NCBI RefSeq assembly: GCF_001522545.3
Contig: NC_031774.1
Coordinates: 50,063,363-50,127,362, forward strand
Source: Parus major
Lineage: Eukaryota > Chordata > Aves > Passeriformes > Paridae
Length of the DNA: 64,000 nt
Direction of reading: 5' to 3'
Below the pieces are notes generated by a model. That model was not told the origin of the DNA. It searched no databases and worked only from the letters and a program-made list of their open reading frames with translations. Position 1 is the stretch's first letter; each line of letters begins with the position of its first letter. A program made the translations under genes and the position numbers. Positions 43,021 through 54,250 of this stretch are shown here, one piece after another.

Positions 43021-46000
43021 TGTATGATTTTAAATAATTTCTCATAAACAGGAAGCAATACCCAAATCCTGGTCATATCAACTAACATTTACAACCTATA
43101 CAGACTGAATCTTAGTTTTTAGGTGTTTGGTGACTTGACCATATTTCTTCTTTTACTAATTTTAATTTATCTCATATCTACTTTTCTGTTGTTTATGTGA
43201 ACTGCTTTTCCATTTTCAGCCTTCTATGGCAGTCAGCACCATACAGTCCTACACTTGACTGGGTATTTCAGGCGCTGTTGCAGTGATCAATAACTTAATA
43301 ATCCGTATGGAGCTTTTAGTTTTTACCCTGACTGGCTCAGTTCTGTTGGATTGCTAGCTGTGACTTGGTGCTGTCCCCAAGGGCTGATAGAAAATCAGTG
43401 AGAACCCCATTCTCTCTGGTTCACTCCAGTGCATCTTCCCTAAAGCACTAGAAAAAGGCAGATGAGGCTGTACTTGGAAAAACATCCCTTTCAGCTGCTG
43501 TGCACTCGTCTGCACCTGGTACAGGGTATCTGTTCATGAAAATGGTATGTGAGACTGCCAGCATGATAAGAGTAAAGCTGTGGGAGAAGAACGTTGGGAA
43601 GGCATCAGACACCCTGTGATCAGGAATCTCAAATTTTGAGATTTGCAAAGCATGAGAAATACTTGGGCCAAAGTTGAGAGGGGAAAAAATCAATTTTTTT
43701 CTGTGCAAATATTCGTGGGCTGTGATAATAATGTGATAACATGATATATGGTAATAAGGTGATAGTTCCAAGATATATAAATAAAGATATATAAATAAAG
43801 TAAGATTTTTTTGGTGAAGGTTGACATTGGAAAATCAAACTTTCGTGGTCAACCTGAAAACCTGAGAGTGAAAGGAGAAGCCTGAAATATGCTGGACTAT
43901 CCTTGTGCATCAAAATTTGCATTATATTTTAAGGCAACACATAATAGAAATCCCATTGATAAAAGGAGGGAAAAAATGTTCATTTTTGCCCCACCCATCC
44001 TTCCCTTTAACAGCTGAAGCTTTGAGTCAGTACTTCAATACTGAATACATCTTTGTTCTGTAAACTTAAGGGCACTGCAATTATTTTCACAATTTCCCCA
44101 GTACCCAAACAAACTAAGGTAGCCATTCCTTTTCTATTTCAATAAACATTTTAAACTTCATTTTCGTAAGCCCAAGACAGACTTTTGAACTCAGAGACAA
44201 TCCTGTTGAAAGGAGATTTTTCAGCATATTCTGGGAAGCTGCCTGTGATTGCCACATTCTCCACTCTGCAGAAATTTTGGAGCTGCAGTGAATGAACACT
44301 CATTAGATATGCTGTTGTTGGCTCATTTCCCTTCTCCTTTCTGTTTTCTTCCTCATGAATTGAAGTGAATGCAGAATTTTTCAGTACAGTTGCAGGGTTT
44401 TTTTAGAGTGGTCTGAATATCACTTCAGCATAATGATAATGCAGGCTTAATGACAGAAGTCCACTGTGTTAGTGGCTTTCTTCCTTTCTTGAGCAAGGGA
44501 ATAAGTTACTTCATTAAAATATCTCAGTCCGTTTGTGATTGGATAATGTCACCAGGCATCTGGCAAAGGCTTTGGTGGAATCTCAGGTCAGGAGGACAAT
44601 TACTGATACACTGATATACCAAATAACAATAATGCAAGATGGTACACTTGAGGAAACCAGACTTTTGGCCGAGTATCAGCATAAGGCCCTTTGATGGCAG
44701 TGAAATACTACATAAAACCAGAAATTTCACCAGTATCCTCTGCCTTCTTCTGGCTTGTCATATTTCCAGGCTCATTTTGAATCCTTTGCTCTTTTGACAA
44801 GCTTTCATCAAGGATAACCACTCCTGTTACAGTCTCATTTGTTTGTTAGAGCCCAGCATTAAAATTGCAAATTGTTTCCCAAAAGCTACTGCTTGTCTTC
44901 ATTGGGAGGGACACTCATTGTCACATCTTTCTGGCCTCTGATCAGAAGGTGGAGTCTGGGTCCCACAGTTCCCATTACATCAATTGTCCCATCCACTGTT
45001 TAGTAAATTTTTATTTCATGTGACATAATTTCAGTGTTTGGTAAAATGCTGGACATTTGTCATCAAATGTCTGGACTGGTTATGCTGCCAGGAAGGGAAC
45101 AAACAACTTCTTGTAAAAAATTTCATTGCTGATTGTGGTTTCTGACACAATTTCTGGCTGCTTCTCAAGACCTTCAGTCTGGCTCAGGGCACAGGAAGTT
45201 ACAATCTTTGCTAAAAAGCTATAAGGAGGTATTACAGCCTTGCATTTATTTATGTATTTGGCAATTACATGTGTTCATGTGACTTTCTGAAGCCCCTGTG
45301 TGTTCTGTTTGGTAAAATTTCCTGCTGAGCCTCACCCATGTCTGCAGTAGGACATGGTGGTCTCGGATCTTACTGTTGAATATGGGAATCCTAGTAATTA
45401 ATTAACCAGAATTGAGACTAATGGTTGTCTCACAAGACAGAAGTCCTGCTGTTTCTTTCTGTAATGCTATCAGCTGTTGTGGAAGTGCTGGCCAAGAAGA
45501 AAAGTTAAAATGTTATCCTAATGAAACCTTTCAACAGCTGACCTCTACTGTATATGAAAACTTTGTGGAGGATGTTTGCTTTTCTAGTCCTTCACAGTGA
45601 ACTCATTGATGACAGAAGCCTTGACTTGAACAGCTGGCTATTTGTTTGCATTGTGGCTGTGGAAAAACTGCAGAAATTGGAAGACCAGATAGTGATTTTG
45701 TCAACTTTGTTTCAAGAAGGATGCTTAGGAGAAGCAGTGTGTTTGATCTTAATTCTGTAGAAAGGTTTTATTTTAGATAAACAGCACGAAAAAGAAACAA
45801 GTTTAAAGTGAAAACCAGCCCTCTCTTCTTGATTCAAGTTATTGGAAGATTGTGGTGAGCAAGAAAACAGAACTTCAGAATTCCATCCTTCTCCCATGAG
45901 GGATCTTGGCTGGCTCTGAAGGTATAAAACTATTTCCTACAAAGTCAGGAGCAGAGCAGTTGCTTGCAAGGGGTACCTCTCCCATGCCCATCTGCTTGGG

Positions 46001-46889
46001 TGCTGTATACAGTGGGCATGCTTGTGGTGAAGTTCAGCCTAAATGTGGAAGGTGGATTCTCTTGATGGTTGCATTGTTCTCTCTGCTAATTTTAATCTTT
46101 TATTAGGCTGTAGCCAGAATCACCTACCTCGCAGTCCTTCTCTTGCTGGATGCTTGTGGAAGAATTAATTTCTGTCAGATGGTGTGACTGCATGTGTTTT
46201 AGTGCTCCTACAGCGTGCCTTTATTGTCACTTAAAACTACCACATTTGTTTAGAGGAAATAAAATGAAACCCAAGGTCACTACTACATTAAAAACACCAT
46301 GCCTCAAGTAAATGTGGATTTTTTTCGTTTCCAGTGCTGGATTTTATTTATTTAATTTTTTTTTGCCAAAAGTGCCTTTTCCTTTCACTCCAGCCCCTTC
46401 TGCCTATATTTTTCAGAGCCATGAGATCAGATGCCACAGTTACCGTGGCCTGTCCCCAATCACTGTGTCTCGGAGATGTGTCAGTCTGAACACTTTGGAT
46501 GCTTTTCCAGCCTTCAAATCCTGCAGCTCAGTGGGACAGCCATTGCCCTAGAGCACAGTGAACCTCAGGAGCTGTAGTTGGGCCTGGATATTTGAGACTC
46601 CAGCCAAAATCCTCCGTGTGTTTCCTTGTGCCAGCCTTAGCAGTAAAAGAGGCAAGTCAAGGTGGGGAGCAACCCCAGAGGGAACCTTGAATTTGCTGTC
46701 TCCCTGTGACTTTCCCAGACAGCATGTTCTCACACTGCCCCATTCTCTCTCCTTCCTAGGGCTGTGGTCGATTTCCCAGGATTTGCATCTCCCTCATTTC
46801 CTGCAGTGCTCACCTTTCAGCAGCTCTGTAGGAGCAGGTGACTGGCAGTGCCTGTCCCCCTCTGTTCCGTGCTGGCACCCCTGGGTGTC
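43021..46889. other. Intergenic or intronic DNA
   Basis: No gene is recognised. It contains a perfect two-copy 14-bp repeat at 43771-43798 and otherwise AT-rich to mixed DNA. Confidence 0.6.
43771..43798. repeat. Two-copy 14-bp AT-rich tandem repeat
   Basis: The unit agatatataaataa occurs twice without change or gap. Confidence 0.9.
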
Positions 46890-47382
46890 CCCAGGCTGTG
46901 GTGGCTGATGCAGAGTGACAGCCTCAGGGTTAAACCTCCCCCTGTCCGTCCCCATCGCGCTGCTGAGTCGGGCAGCTTGGGCAAATCTCCCCTACAGTAA
47001 CTCTCAGCTAACACCCGTACAGTCCCTGAGCGAGCTGGGGATGGGAGGCACCCGACCTGCGATTCCAGAATTTCCAAGGGGTGGCTGCGGGGATGGCGAG
47101 CTCTGGCTCCCGGTGTTTGGGCTGTTCCCCAGCGCTGCGGGCAGTGTTTGCTCAGCCTCGGCACTCATCGCTGTCGGGCCGTGTAATCTGAGAGCAGCAC
47201 ATGTGGCGTCCGGGGCCGGCCGGGAGCCTCCCCTGGAGTGCCTGCGGCTGTCCCAGCCCGGGCTGGCCCCGCTGGCCCCGGGAGGGGCTCCTGGCGGCTC
47301 GGGGTGGCCGTGCCCGCCAGGCTGTCCCCGTGTGTCGCCCCTGGGGTGCGCAGCGGCCGCTCTGCCCTGCGCTGGCTGCGCT

Positions 47383-47396
47383 GTTGCCATGGAGAT
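47383..47396 (+). promoter_or_regulatory. RFX/X-box-like site 1
   Basis: GTTGCCATGGAGAT has a perfect left half-site GTTGCC and AT spacer, but a degenerate right half compared with the X-box GTTGCCATGGCAAC. Confidence 0.4.
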
Positions 47397-47406
47397 TGCG
47401 TGCGCT

Positions 47407-47419
47407 GTTGCTAGGCAGC
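47407..47419 (+). promoter_or_regulatory. RFX/X-box-like site 2
   Basis: GTTGCTAGGCAGC differs at one base from GTTGCTAGGCAAC, a high-affinity X-box form. It starts 24 bases after site 1, at the edge of the CpG block. Confidence 0.5.
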
Positions 47420-47450
47420 TGAAGCATCCTCGCCCGCACACTGCAATGCC

Positions 47451-50400
47451 ACGAAATGCTCAACTTTCCTCATTCCCGTCTCCCTTCTGTGATCTCGCAG
47501 ATATGACTCCTTTGGCTCTTATCCCACTTCATTCAGTTGCACTGCTGCGATTTCTTGGTGTTAACCCTGTAAACCCTAAAAAAGCCCGCGTGGCACTGCA
47601 AATAAGGATTATGGCAATGAGTTCAGGGCTGAAGGAGTTAAAGTGGTTGGGGATAGACTACAGAGGAAATGATTTCTAGCAGATAAACTACTTTAAATGT
47701 TCTGGCTTTCATGGAAGGGGAGGTTTGTGGATGCAGTCTTTTGTTCCATCACTGATGGTTTAGATGAATAAAAACAGACTAAAATATCACTACAAGGTAA
47801 GAAAATCAGCTTGAATGGGCCTAATTAATCTCTTCGGTTACAATATATATTTAGCTTTTTTATTATCCTCTGCTTGTGCTTGCTGATTTTGATGTAGCAT
47901 GTGAATGATAATTTAGCTGTGAAGCCTGTCGCGTACCATATTTGACTTATTTGGCTTGAATAATAAAGATATCAGCCTGTATTCTTGGAGTATACTGCAT
48001 TAATCAGACTTGCAGGAATGATCACATGGTACTCTATCGCCTTTTCCTGTTAGCTGCTGCTTGTCAGCAGCTGGCTGAGCTGTAGGCTGCAGGCCAGTAT
48101 CTGCATACCCTTTCTCCTCAGAATATTCCAAAAATACTGTCTCGTCATTATGCATTTTGCTGCAGTTTGACAGACTAAATGGTCCTCTGCACGTTAAGAA
48201 GATTATTTTAAATTTCAGAGCATTTGTGTAGTTGCTAGGCCATGTATGCATTTGAAGAATTCAGGTAGGCTCTCTGTTTTATACATCAGTGTGCTTGGTT
48301 TTTGTTCTCACAAGGTTTTTGCTGTGTAATGTCAGTCAGCTCTACAGTTAGTTCTTCAATGTGCAGATATTTATTGCGTTTTAGAATCTCTACCCTGTGC
48401 ATGGGGAGAAGTGCTTGAAGGGTTCGTTGCAGGTAACGGTATCTTAACTGCATGATGAAGTGCAAAGCTGGGTAATTGATTATATCTTGCACAAATTTCA
48501 TAGCCATGCAGCCAGAAACAGCGAGTACAGGGTAGTTATAAATATAAACCAGAAACTATTCTCTTTAAAAGGGTCTTTGCTATTTTTAGTTCTGGAGAAT
48601 CTGACAGATGCTCCTTCAAGATAAAATACCGATGGTGATAGAGAAGAGAAAATTGATGCTTGGATTGTACATAGGATTATATTTTATGCTGCTGCAGAAT
48701 ATACTTGTCTTTTTTGTAGCCTTGTAGCTGCAGAATTCCTTATGAATTACATTAAAATAAGAATATTGTTAAGTTTCTTGGGGTTGGTTTGTAGTTTGCA
48801 GACATTTGAGCAACTGTGATTGTTAGAATATGAAATTAGCACTTTTTATTTGATATCGGTTCTGCTCAGTATTGCCTCTGCCCCCTCCCCTCCTCCATCT
48901 CCACCCCCAGTATAACTCCATCCTTATGCAAGTATTGAGGTCTATTAAAACCTCAATAGACATTTGAAGGCATGAAACAGAATTTCTACCCTCACTAACA
49001 GACAATTATTTTCCTATACAGTTTGGGACTTGAAAAAATTCTGGTCAGTAGTTGTGGGGTAGGGAGTGTCTCACTTTTTGTGAAAAAAAAAAAAATAAAT
49101 TGTTTAATGTGTTCAGTTCTTATAACTTGTGTTATAAAATTGTCCAGATAAAATGGTGACAATTTTGAAGCAGCACTAGGCATCACCTTATGATACATTT
49201 GTCTATATATCATTTTTATAATGTATCTTAAATATACCTTTCTTTTTGATTCAAAAAAATGGATTGTTTGACCAAGTATGTAACTAGAGGAGATGATGGA
49301 TTCTCTTTCTATACACAATGAGCATTTTTTATTAAATACTTTAAAATTAAACTTTCTACCCTCAGATGAGATATTTTTAACATTATTTCTGCTTTTGTTA
49401 GGCAAATATATTGGCAATTTCCATTATTTTGTGAGTTGCTGCTCAGTTCTGTGTGTGAGTGGTGGCAAAAGCAGGTACAGGACACCCCCACTCTCCAAAA
49501 TGTTCTGATTCCAGCTGCAAGAGGTGAGGAGACCCAGGATGACTGTGTGTATTCCTCCTGTTGTGAGATGCAGCATGAATGCTGTCTGAGAGGAAAGATT
49601 TTACTGGAAGACCGGATAATGCTGTGTAACTGCTGTTGTCAGGGCTGTCAGGAGATGCTTGGAATCTTGACATTGCTGATTGTTGGCAATAATTTAAGGT
49701 GTAAATGGGTCCAAGCTTACTGTGCCACTTACTGTGCCCACAGAGTTGTTTGTATTTCTGCCAGTTGGTTGGGTCCTGTTCTTAATTGAGCGAAATCCTC
49801 AATAAATCTACAATGAGAAAAAAAGAGGATGTTTTTAAAATCCTGCTTTAAAAGCCTTAGCTGTCTTTCAGTGGCTTTCCTAGACATCTTGGGCCAGAAA
49901 GACACCTAGTTTTATGGCAGGAATGGTCAAATGCTGATTACACACCCATTAGGCTTATTAAATTATGTGTCAGCCTCTCTTAGACTTGATTTGAAAATAA
50001 CATTTGATGTGCAGACTGCTAGACATTTTCTTGTAAATTTTCTGCACTGGTAGGGCTGGCGTTTCTGTACAACAGCATTTAAATGACATTTATTTTTTTG
50101 GGAATTTCTGTGGTGTTTTGTTGAGGTTGCATCTGTGTGTTGATGGTTGGTTTTTTTTTTGTGGTATGATTATTCTCGTGCCTGTGGCTATTTTAGATTC
50201 TTATGGCATCAAAACATATTTTGCAAGTTAAAGATTGAAAAGAGGTCTAGTTGAGCAGTGGGGTGGAAGCCTCCCTGCCATGGGCTCCTGGAAGCAAAGT
50301 GGCTGTAGCAGCAGAGGGCACTCTTCTCTGACCTAAGGCTTTAGGGTTGCCCCACTCTCTTTTAAAGGTTCCTGTCTTCCATGTGCACAAAACACAGGCT

Positions 50401-51990
50401 TGCACTCATCTCTCACCTTGACTTTAGCCTGAGGTGGATGCTCATGTGTGTGTTGCAGCAGCAGGGCTGTTTCCATCCTCCAGTGCACCCACAGGCCTTG
50501 AGCACCCGAGTGTCCCCTGAAGTGGTGAGCCCAGCGGGGCCTGCTCATGCAGACCCAACCAGGGCATCTCTGTGTGTCACTCTGCTTTTTTTTTCCTGTC
50601 TCCATACGGGGCCTTTAGGACCTGCAGGGCTGCCCAGAGGGGTGGTGCAGGCTGTAGCACCCTGAGCCTTTGCCAAGAGGCATCCCTGCAATCAGGCCAC
50701 CCAAGTTCTCCCACTGATTTCATTTTGATGCAGCCATCTTCACCTCCCTGGTGAAATGGTGCCAGGTTATTTTTGTGAAGTGTTAAGCAGCTGCTGGACC
50801 TCTCTGAAGAATTGTTTCACTTAAAGACTGTGACTCTGGTGTACTGTTTGTGAAAAACTTATCTGTAAAGCCCTTTGGGATGGAATCTTTCCTGTGTGGT
50901 TACTGGCTAGATGTAGAGAGACTTAAGCCTCTGAAAAAATTAGGGAGTAAATCCATAGAATAATCTCACAGCTTCTTGTATCAGCCAAGCTTGGTTTATC
51001 TTCCTCTTGGAAAGAACCTAATATCCCCTGAAAAACTTTGCTTTTAAAGCAGAGGTTAATGGAGCTAAGCCCCTTCTCAGTCCATATGGGCTTCTGGTTT
51101 CTGTGTGCTATCTATGGGTTGGCCCATTTTATTGCTGATTCCTGCACTGTCTTCATAAAACCCCAAAGATGACATACATTTGGGTTATAATTGGAGGCAG
51201 GGTTGTTCATAAGCCATGCTTTTATGACCTGCTGCTGACCGCACTGCCGTAGGATGGCTCTGCACGTGAAGCCATCAGGAGGATGGTGCACTTGGCCACG
51301 AACAGTACTCCTCATTTGGTATCTTCCACCCAGATTTAGCTCTCTAGTGGCAGAACACAAATGCATTTTCTTTTCTTTTGTTGCTATGCCTTTATCTTTC
51401 TGGGATATTACTTGGTATTCTTCGCAGTGAGCTGGTGTCTGTCTATTTCTGCTACACCGCCCACCACAGCACCACGGTATTTTTAACTACATCTTCTATT
51501 CCCCCATCCAACGAGCAAAACTGAGAACGCTACAGGAAGGAAGATGAGTCTCTCAGAGCGAGCTGGCTCTGAACAGAGGAACTGAAACCCACCGATGAAT
51601 AGAAAGCAAAGCTCAGAATGAACGCAGAGCGCTTGTGTGCCACGGTGCATGGACAGCCTCCCACCTGCTGGTCCCCAAAGCAGCAGCAGCACTAGAAGAT
51701 GTCCCCTGGGAGCAGGTGATCCCCTGTGTCTTTGGGCAGATGAAGGCATGGAGTTTATTGTAATGTATGAGCATTTCATGGCCGAATTTAGCTGCACAAT
51801 TGAATCAGCACACGGGAATTCTGATGTTTAAGCTGTTTTTGCTGCTGCCAAGCAAATAAACACCTGAATATGCCAAATTAGTGAAGAATTTTGGTTTTTA
51901 CATGATTCTGTAAAAATGAATTGTGGTGGCAGGTGCCCGTCAAATGCATGCTCTGACTTAGAGTGCAGCTTTCTCCTCTCTCTGCTGATC
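47451..51990. other. Intergenic or intronic DNA after the 47-kb CpG block
   Basis: No exon is recognised. The AT-rich stretch 47800-48510 is free of simple repeats and looks enhancer-like. A second stretch of raised CpG lies at 51420-51650. Confidence 0.6.
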
Positions 51991-52262
51991 AACAGAAGGA
52001 CACAAGGAAATGGAATGAAGCTTCATCAGGGGAAGTTCACACTGGACTTTAGGAAAACATTCTTCACTGAGAGGGTGGTGGGTCTCTGGAACAGTTCCCC
52101 AGGGAAGTGGTCACAGCACCAAACCTGTCAAAATTCAAGGAGTGCCTGGACAATGCTCTTAGTCATATGGTTTAGTTTTCGGTAGTCCTGTGAGGAGCAG
52201 GAAACTGGACTTGGTGATACTTGTGGTTCGCTTCTAACAAGAGATATTCTGTGGTTCTGTAA
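51991..52262 (+). repeat. CR1 LINE 3' fragment, sense on the plus strand
   Basis: Follows the sense CR1 order: ggacacaaggaaatggaatg, ggactttaggaaaacattct, gagggtggtgggtctctgga, acagttccccagggaagtgg, then gatattctgtggttctgta at the 3' end. Confidence 0.88.
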
Positions 52263-52569
52263 TTTCACTGCTGACATTTCAGGTATCTCCTGAGTACCTG
52301 GCATGTTTATTAAAGAACTGTATAAAGGAGAAGCATGATCATTTTGTAAAGATGGATATTACAGTAAAAGGCACGTGACTTTTCCTTCCCCAACTTTTCC
52401 TTCTCCAACAAACAGCAAGGTGATTTATCAAAGGGACAAAAGGCTGGTGCTACGAAGGGATGCAGGCCTGTTTCCAGTAGCTTTTCCTGCTGGAAGTTCC
52501 TAAGAAGAAAGCCTTTTAAATAATCACAATTTTCAGAAGTGACACTGCAGTTTGAATAGCCAAGCAGCC
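52263..52569. other. Spacer between two CR1 copies
   Basis: About 300 bases in which I recognise no gene or repeat. Confidence 0.6.
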
Positions 52570-53206
52570 TTAGGAAGCTGTAGCTGAAGTGACAGCCAGC
52601 ATGGCTTCTCTTGTGGTGAATGGTGTCTGACAAATACAGAGGCCTTCAGCAGTGGGGTTACAGTGTTGGTGGATAAGGAACGAGTGACTGTCATCATCTG
52701 CCTGGATTTGTGCCAAATGTTTGACACTGTCCTGTACAACACCCTTGACTCTAATCTGGAGAGGCATGGATTTGACAGATGGACACCTCAAGGGATGAGA
52801 AATTGGCTGGATGGTCACACTCCAAGAGCTGTGGTCAACAGCTTGCTGTGAGAGTGGGCACCAGTGCTGAGTGCTGTGTGGCAGTCTCAGGGGTCAGTGT
52901 TGGAACTGGCACTGTTCATGTATTTGTGACAACACAGCCAGGGGGATTGGGCACACCCTCAGCAGGTTTGCCAGTGACACTGAGCTCTGTGGTGCAGTCA
53001 GCACACTGCAGGGAAGGGACCTTGACAGGCTTGAGAGGTGGGTCCATGTGGACCTCATGAAGGTCAGCAAGGCCAAATGCAGGGTCCTGCACCTGGTTCA
53101 GGGCAATCCTAAAAGAATGGAAGGTGTTCAGGGCAGGGAGGTTGAAACTAGATGATATTAAGGTCCCCTCCAACTGAAACCATTCTATGACTCTATGACA
53201 ATAGAA
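52570..53206 (+). repeat. CR1 LINE fragment with decayed reverse transcriptase and internal deletion
   Basis: In shifting frames it encodes parts of a CR1 reverse transcriptase: CLDLCQMFDTVLYNTLD, GMRNWLDGHTPRAVVNS, FASDTELCGAV, DLDRLERWVHVDLMK and SKAKCRVLHL. The catalytic FADD motif reads FASD and frameshifts break the frame, so it is dead. Soon after 53110 it jumps to the CR1 3' end (gaaactagatgatattaagg, ccattctatgactctatgac), which means an internal deletion. Confidence 0.88.
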
Positions 53207-53776
53207 AAGGATTCCTGTTCATTGCTGCAAGAAATATGATCATATTGATGAGTAAGAAGCATCAGGAGAGTTGCCAAAAGGCTATTTCAAGTTGCTACAG
53301 GAGTGTAGCTTCTGTGTAGAGATATAATGGAGAAGTGGAACAGCAGCACTACAGAGAAGTGTAACAAATTGTTGTTCCAAATTGGTGACTCTGACCTTCC
53401 AGGTTAGATGAAGCAGCTAGTGAAAAACACACCAAATGATGTAGTTAATCTTTTCTGACAAGAGGGGAAAAGTTTGATGAGTAGTTGTTTCTGAGTCAAA
53501 AGGTGTTGAAATGAAAGGGAGAAAGCAAGTTTAAAAAGGAGAAAATTCAAGGATGGTACCTTGGCAGATCATAATTAGTTGCAGGATCTTCTGACCTGCA
53601 TAGCTGAACTCTCCAATTGTATATCATGTTCAAAATATCCTGTAGGTGCTTAATAAATAACCACAACTGTATGAACCAGAAAGCTGCAGGCTTGCCAAAT
53701 CTCTGCTTTCTCTGCAGTTCCCACCAGTGAACCAGCTGCTTCCGTTCCTCCCTTATGTCCTTACATGGAACACGCA
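53207..53776. other. Spacer between CR1 copies
   Basis: About 570 bases with no recognised feature. Confidence 0.6.
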
Positions 53777-54250
53777 AATTCACAGAGCTATGGAATGGTT
53801 TGGGCTGGAAGGGACCTGACAGACCTCTCACTATACCAGGTTACTCAAAACAACATCCAGTCTTCCCTTGAACACTTCCAGAGATGGGGCATCCATAGCT
53901 CCTCTGGGCAGCCTGTGCCAGTGCCTCACCACCCTCACAGTGAAGAATTTCTTCCTGAGAGCTAATCTAAACATCCTCTCTTTCTCTGAAGCCATTCCCC
54001 CCTGTCCTCTCACTCCATGCCCTTGTCAAAAGTTCCTCTCCATGTTGCTTGTAGCCTCTTAAGGTACTGGAAGGTGCTATAAGGTCTCCCCAGAGCCTTC
54101 TCTTCTCCAGGCAGAACAACCTCAATTCTCTCAGCCTGTCTTTGTAGGAGAGGTGCTCCAGCTCTTGAATGATCTTCATGGCCTCCTCTGGACCCCCTCC
54201 AAGAGGCTGATGTGCTTCTTGTGCTGGGAGCCTCAGAGCTGAGCATGAAA
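53777..54250 (-). repeat. CR1 LINE 3' fragment, antisense
   Basis: The longest continuous CR1 tail here. It starts agagctatggaatggtttgg and runs through ccttgaacacttccagagat, ccctcacagtgaagaatttc, ctatacaag..aggtctcccc-type sequence, cttctcttctccaggcagaa, ctctcagcctgtctttgtag and tcctctggaccccctccaag. It lies opposite in orientation to the two preceding copies. Confidence 0.93.

Larger units (their letters stand above)
46890..47450. promoter_or_regulatory. CpG-rich block, candidate promoter
   Basis: A 0.55-kb GC-rich stretch with many CpGs and a NotI-type GCGGCCGC, in CpG-poor surroundings. Two RFX/X-box-like sites lie at its 3' edge. It could be a promoter of EVL or of an unlisted transcript. 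No first exon can be fixed by sequence alone. The 254-codon frame across it looks like a result of GC content. Confidence 0.5.

Noticed and set aside
46915..47679. A 254-codon plus-strand open frame, the longest in the window
   Set aside because: It lies on a CpG-rich block where stop codons are rare, has a Pro/Ala/Gly/Arg-skewed composition and no recognisable domain. It is better explained as promoter DNA.
48286..48507. A 73-codon minus-strand frame rich in Leu, Arg and Gln
   Set aside because: It has no recognisable family or splice context. It lies in a candidate conserved non-coding block.
52663..52851. A coding gene for a reverse transcriptase
   Set aside because: It is part of a frameshifted CR1 copy with a lost catalytic Asp, so it is listed as a repeat.
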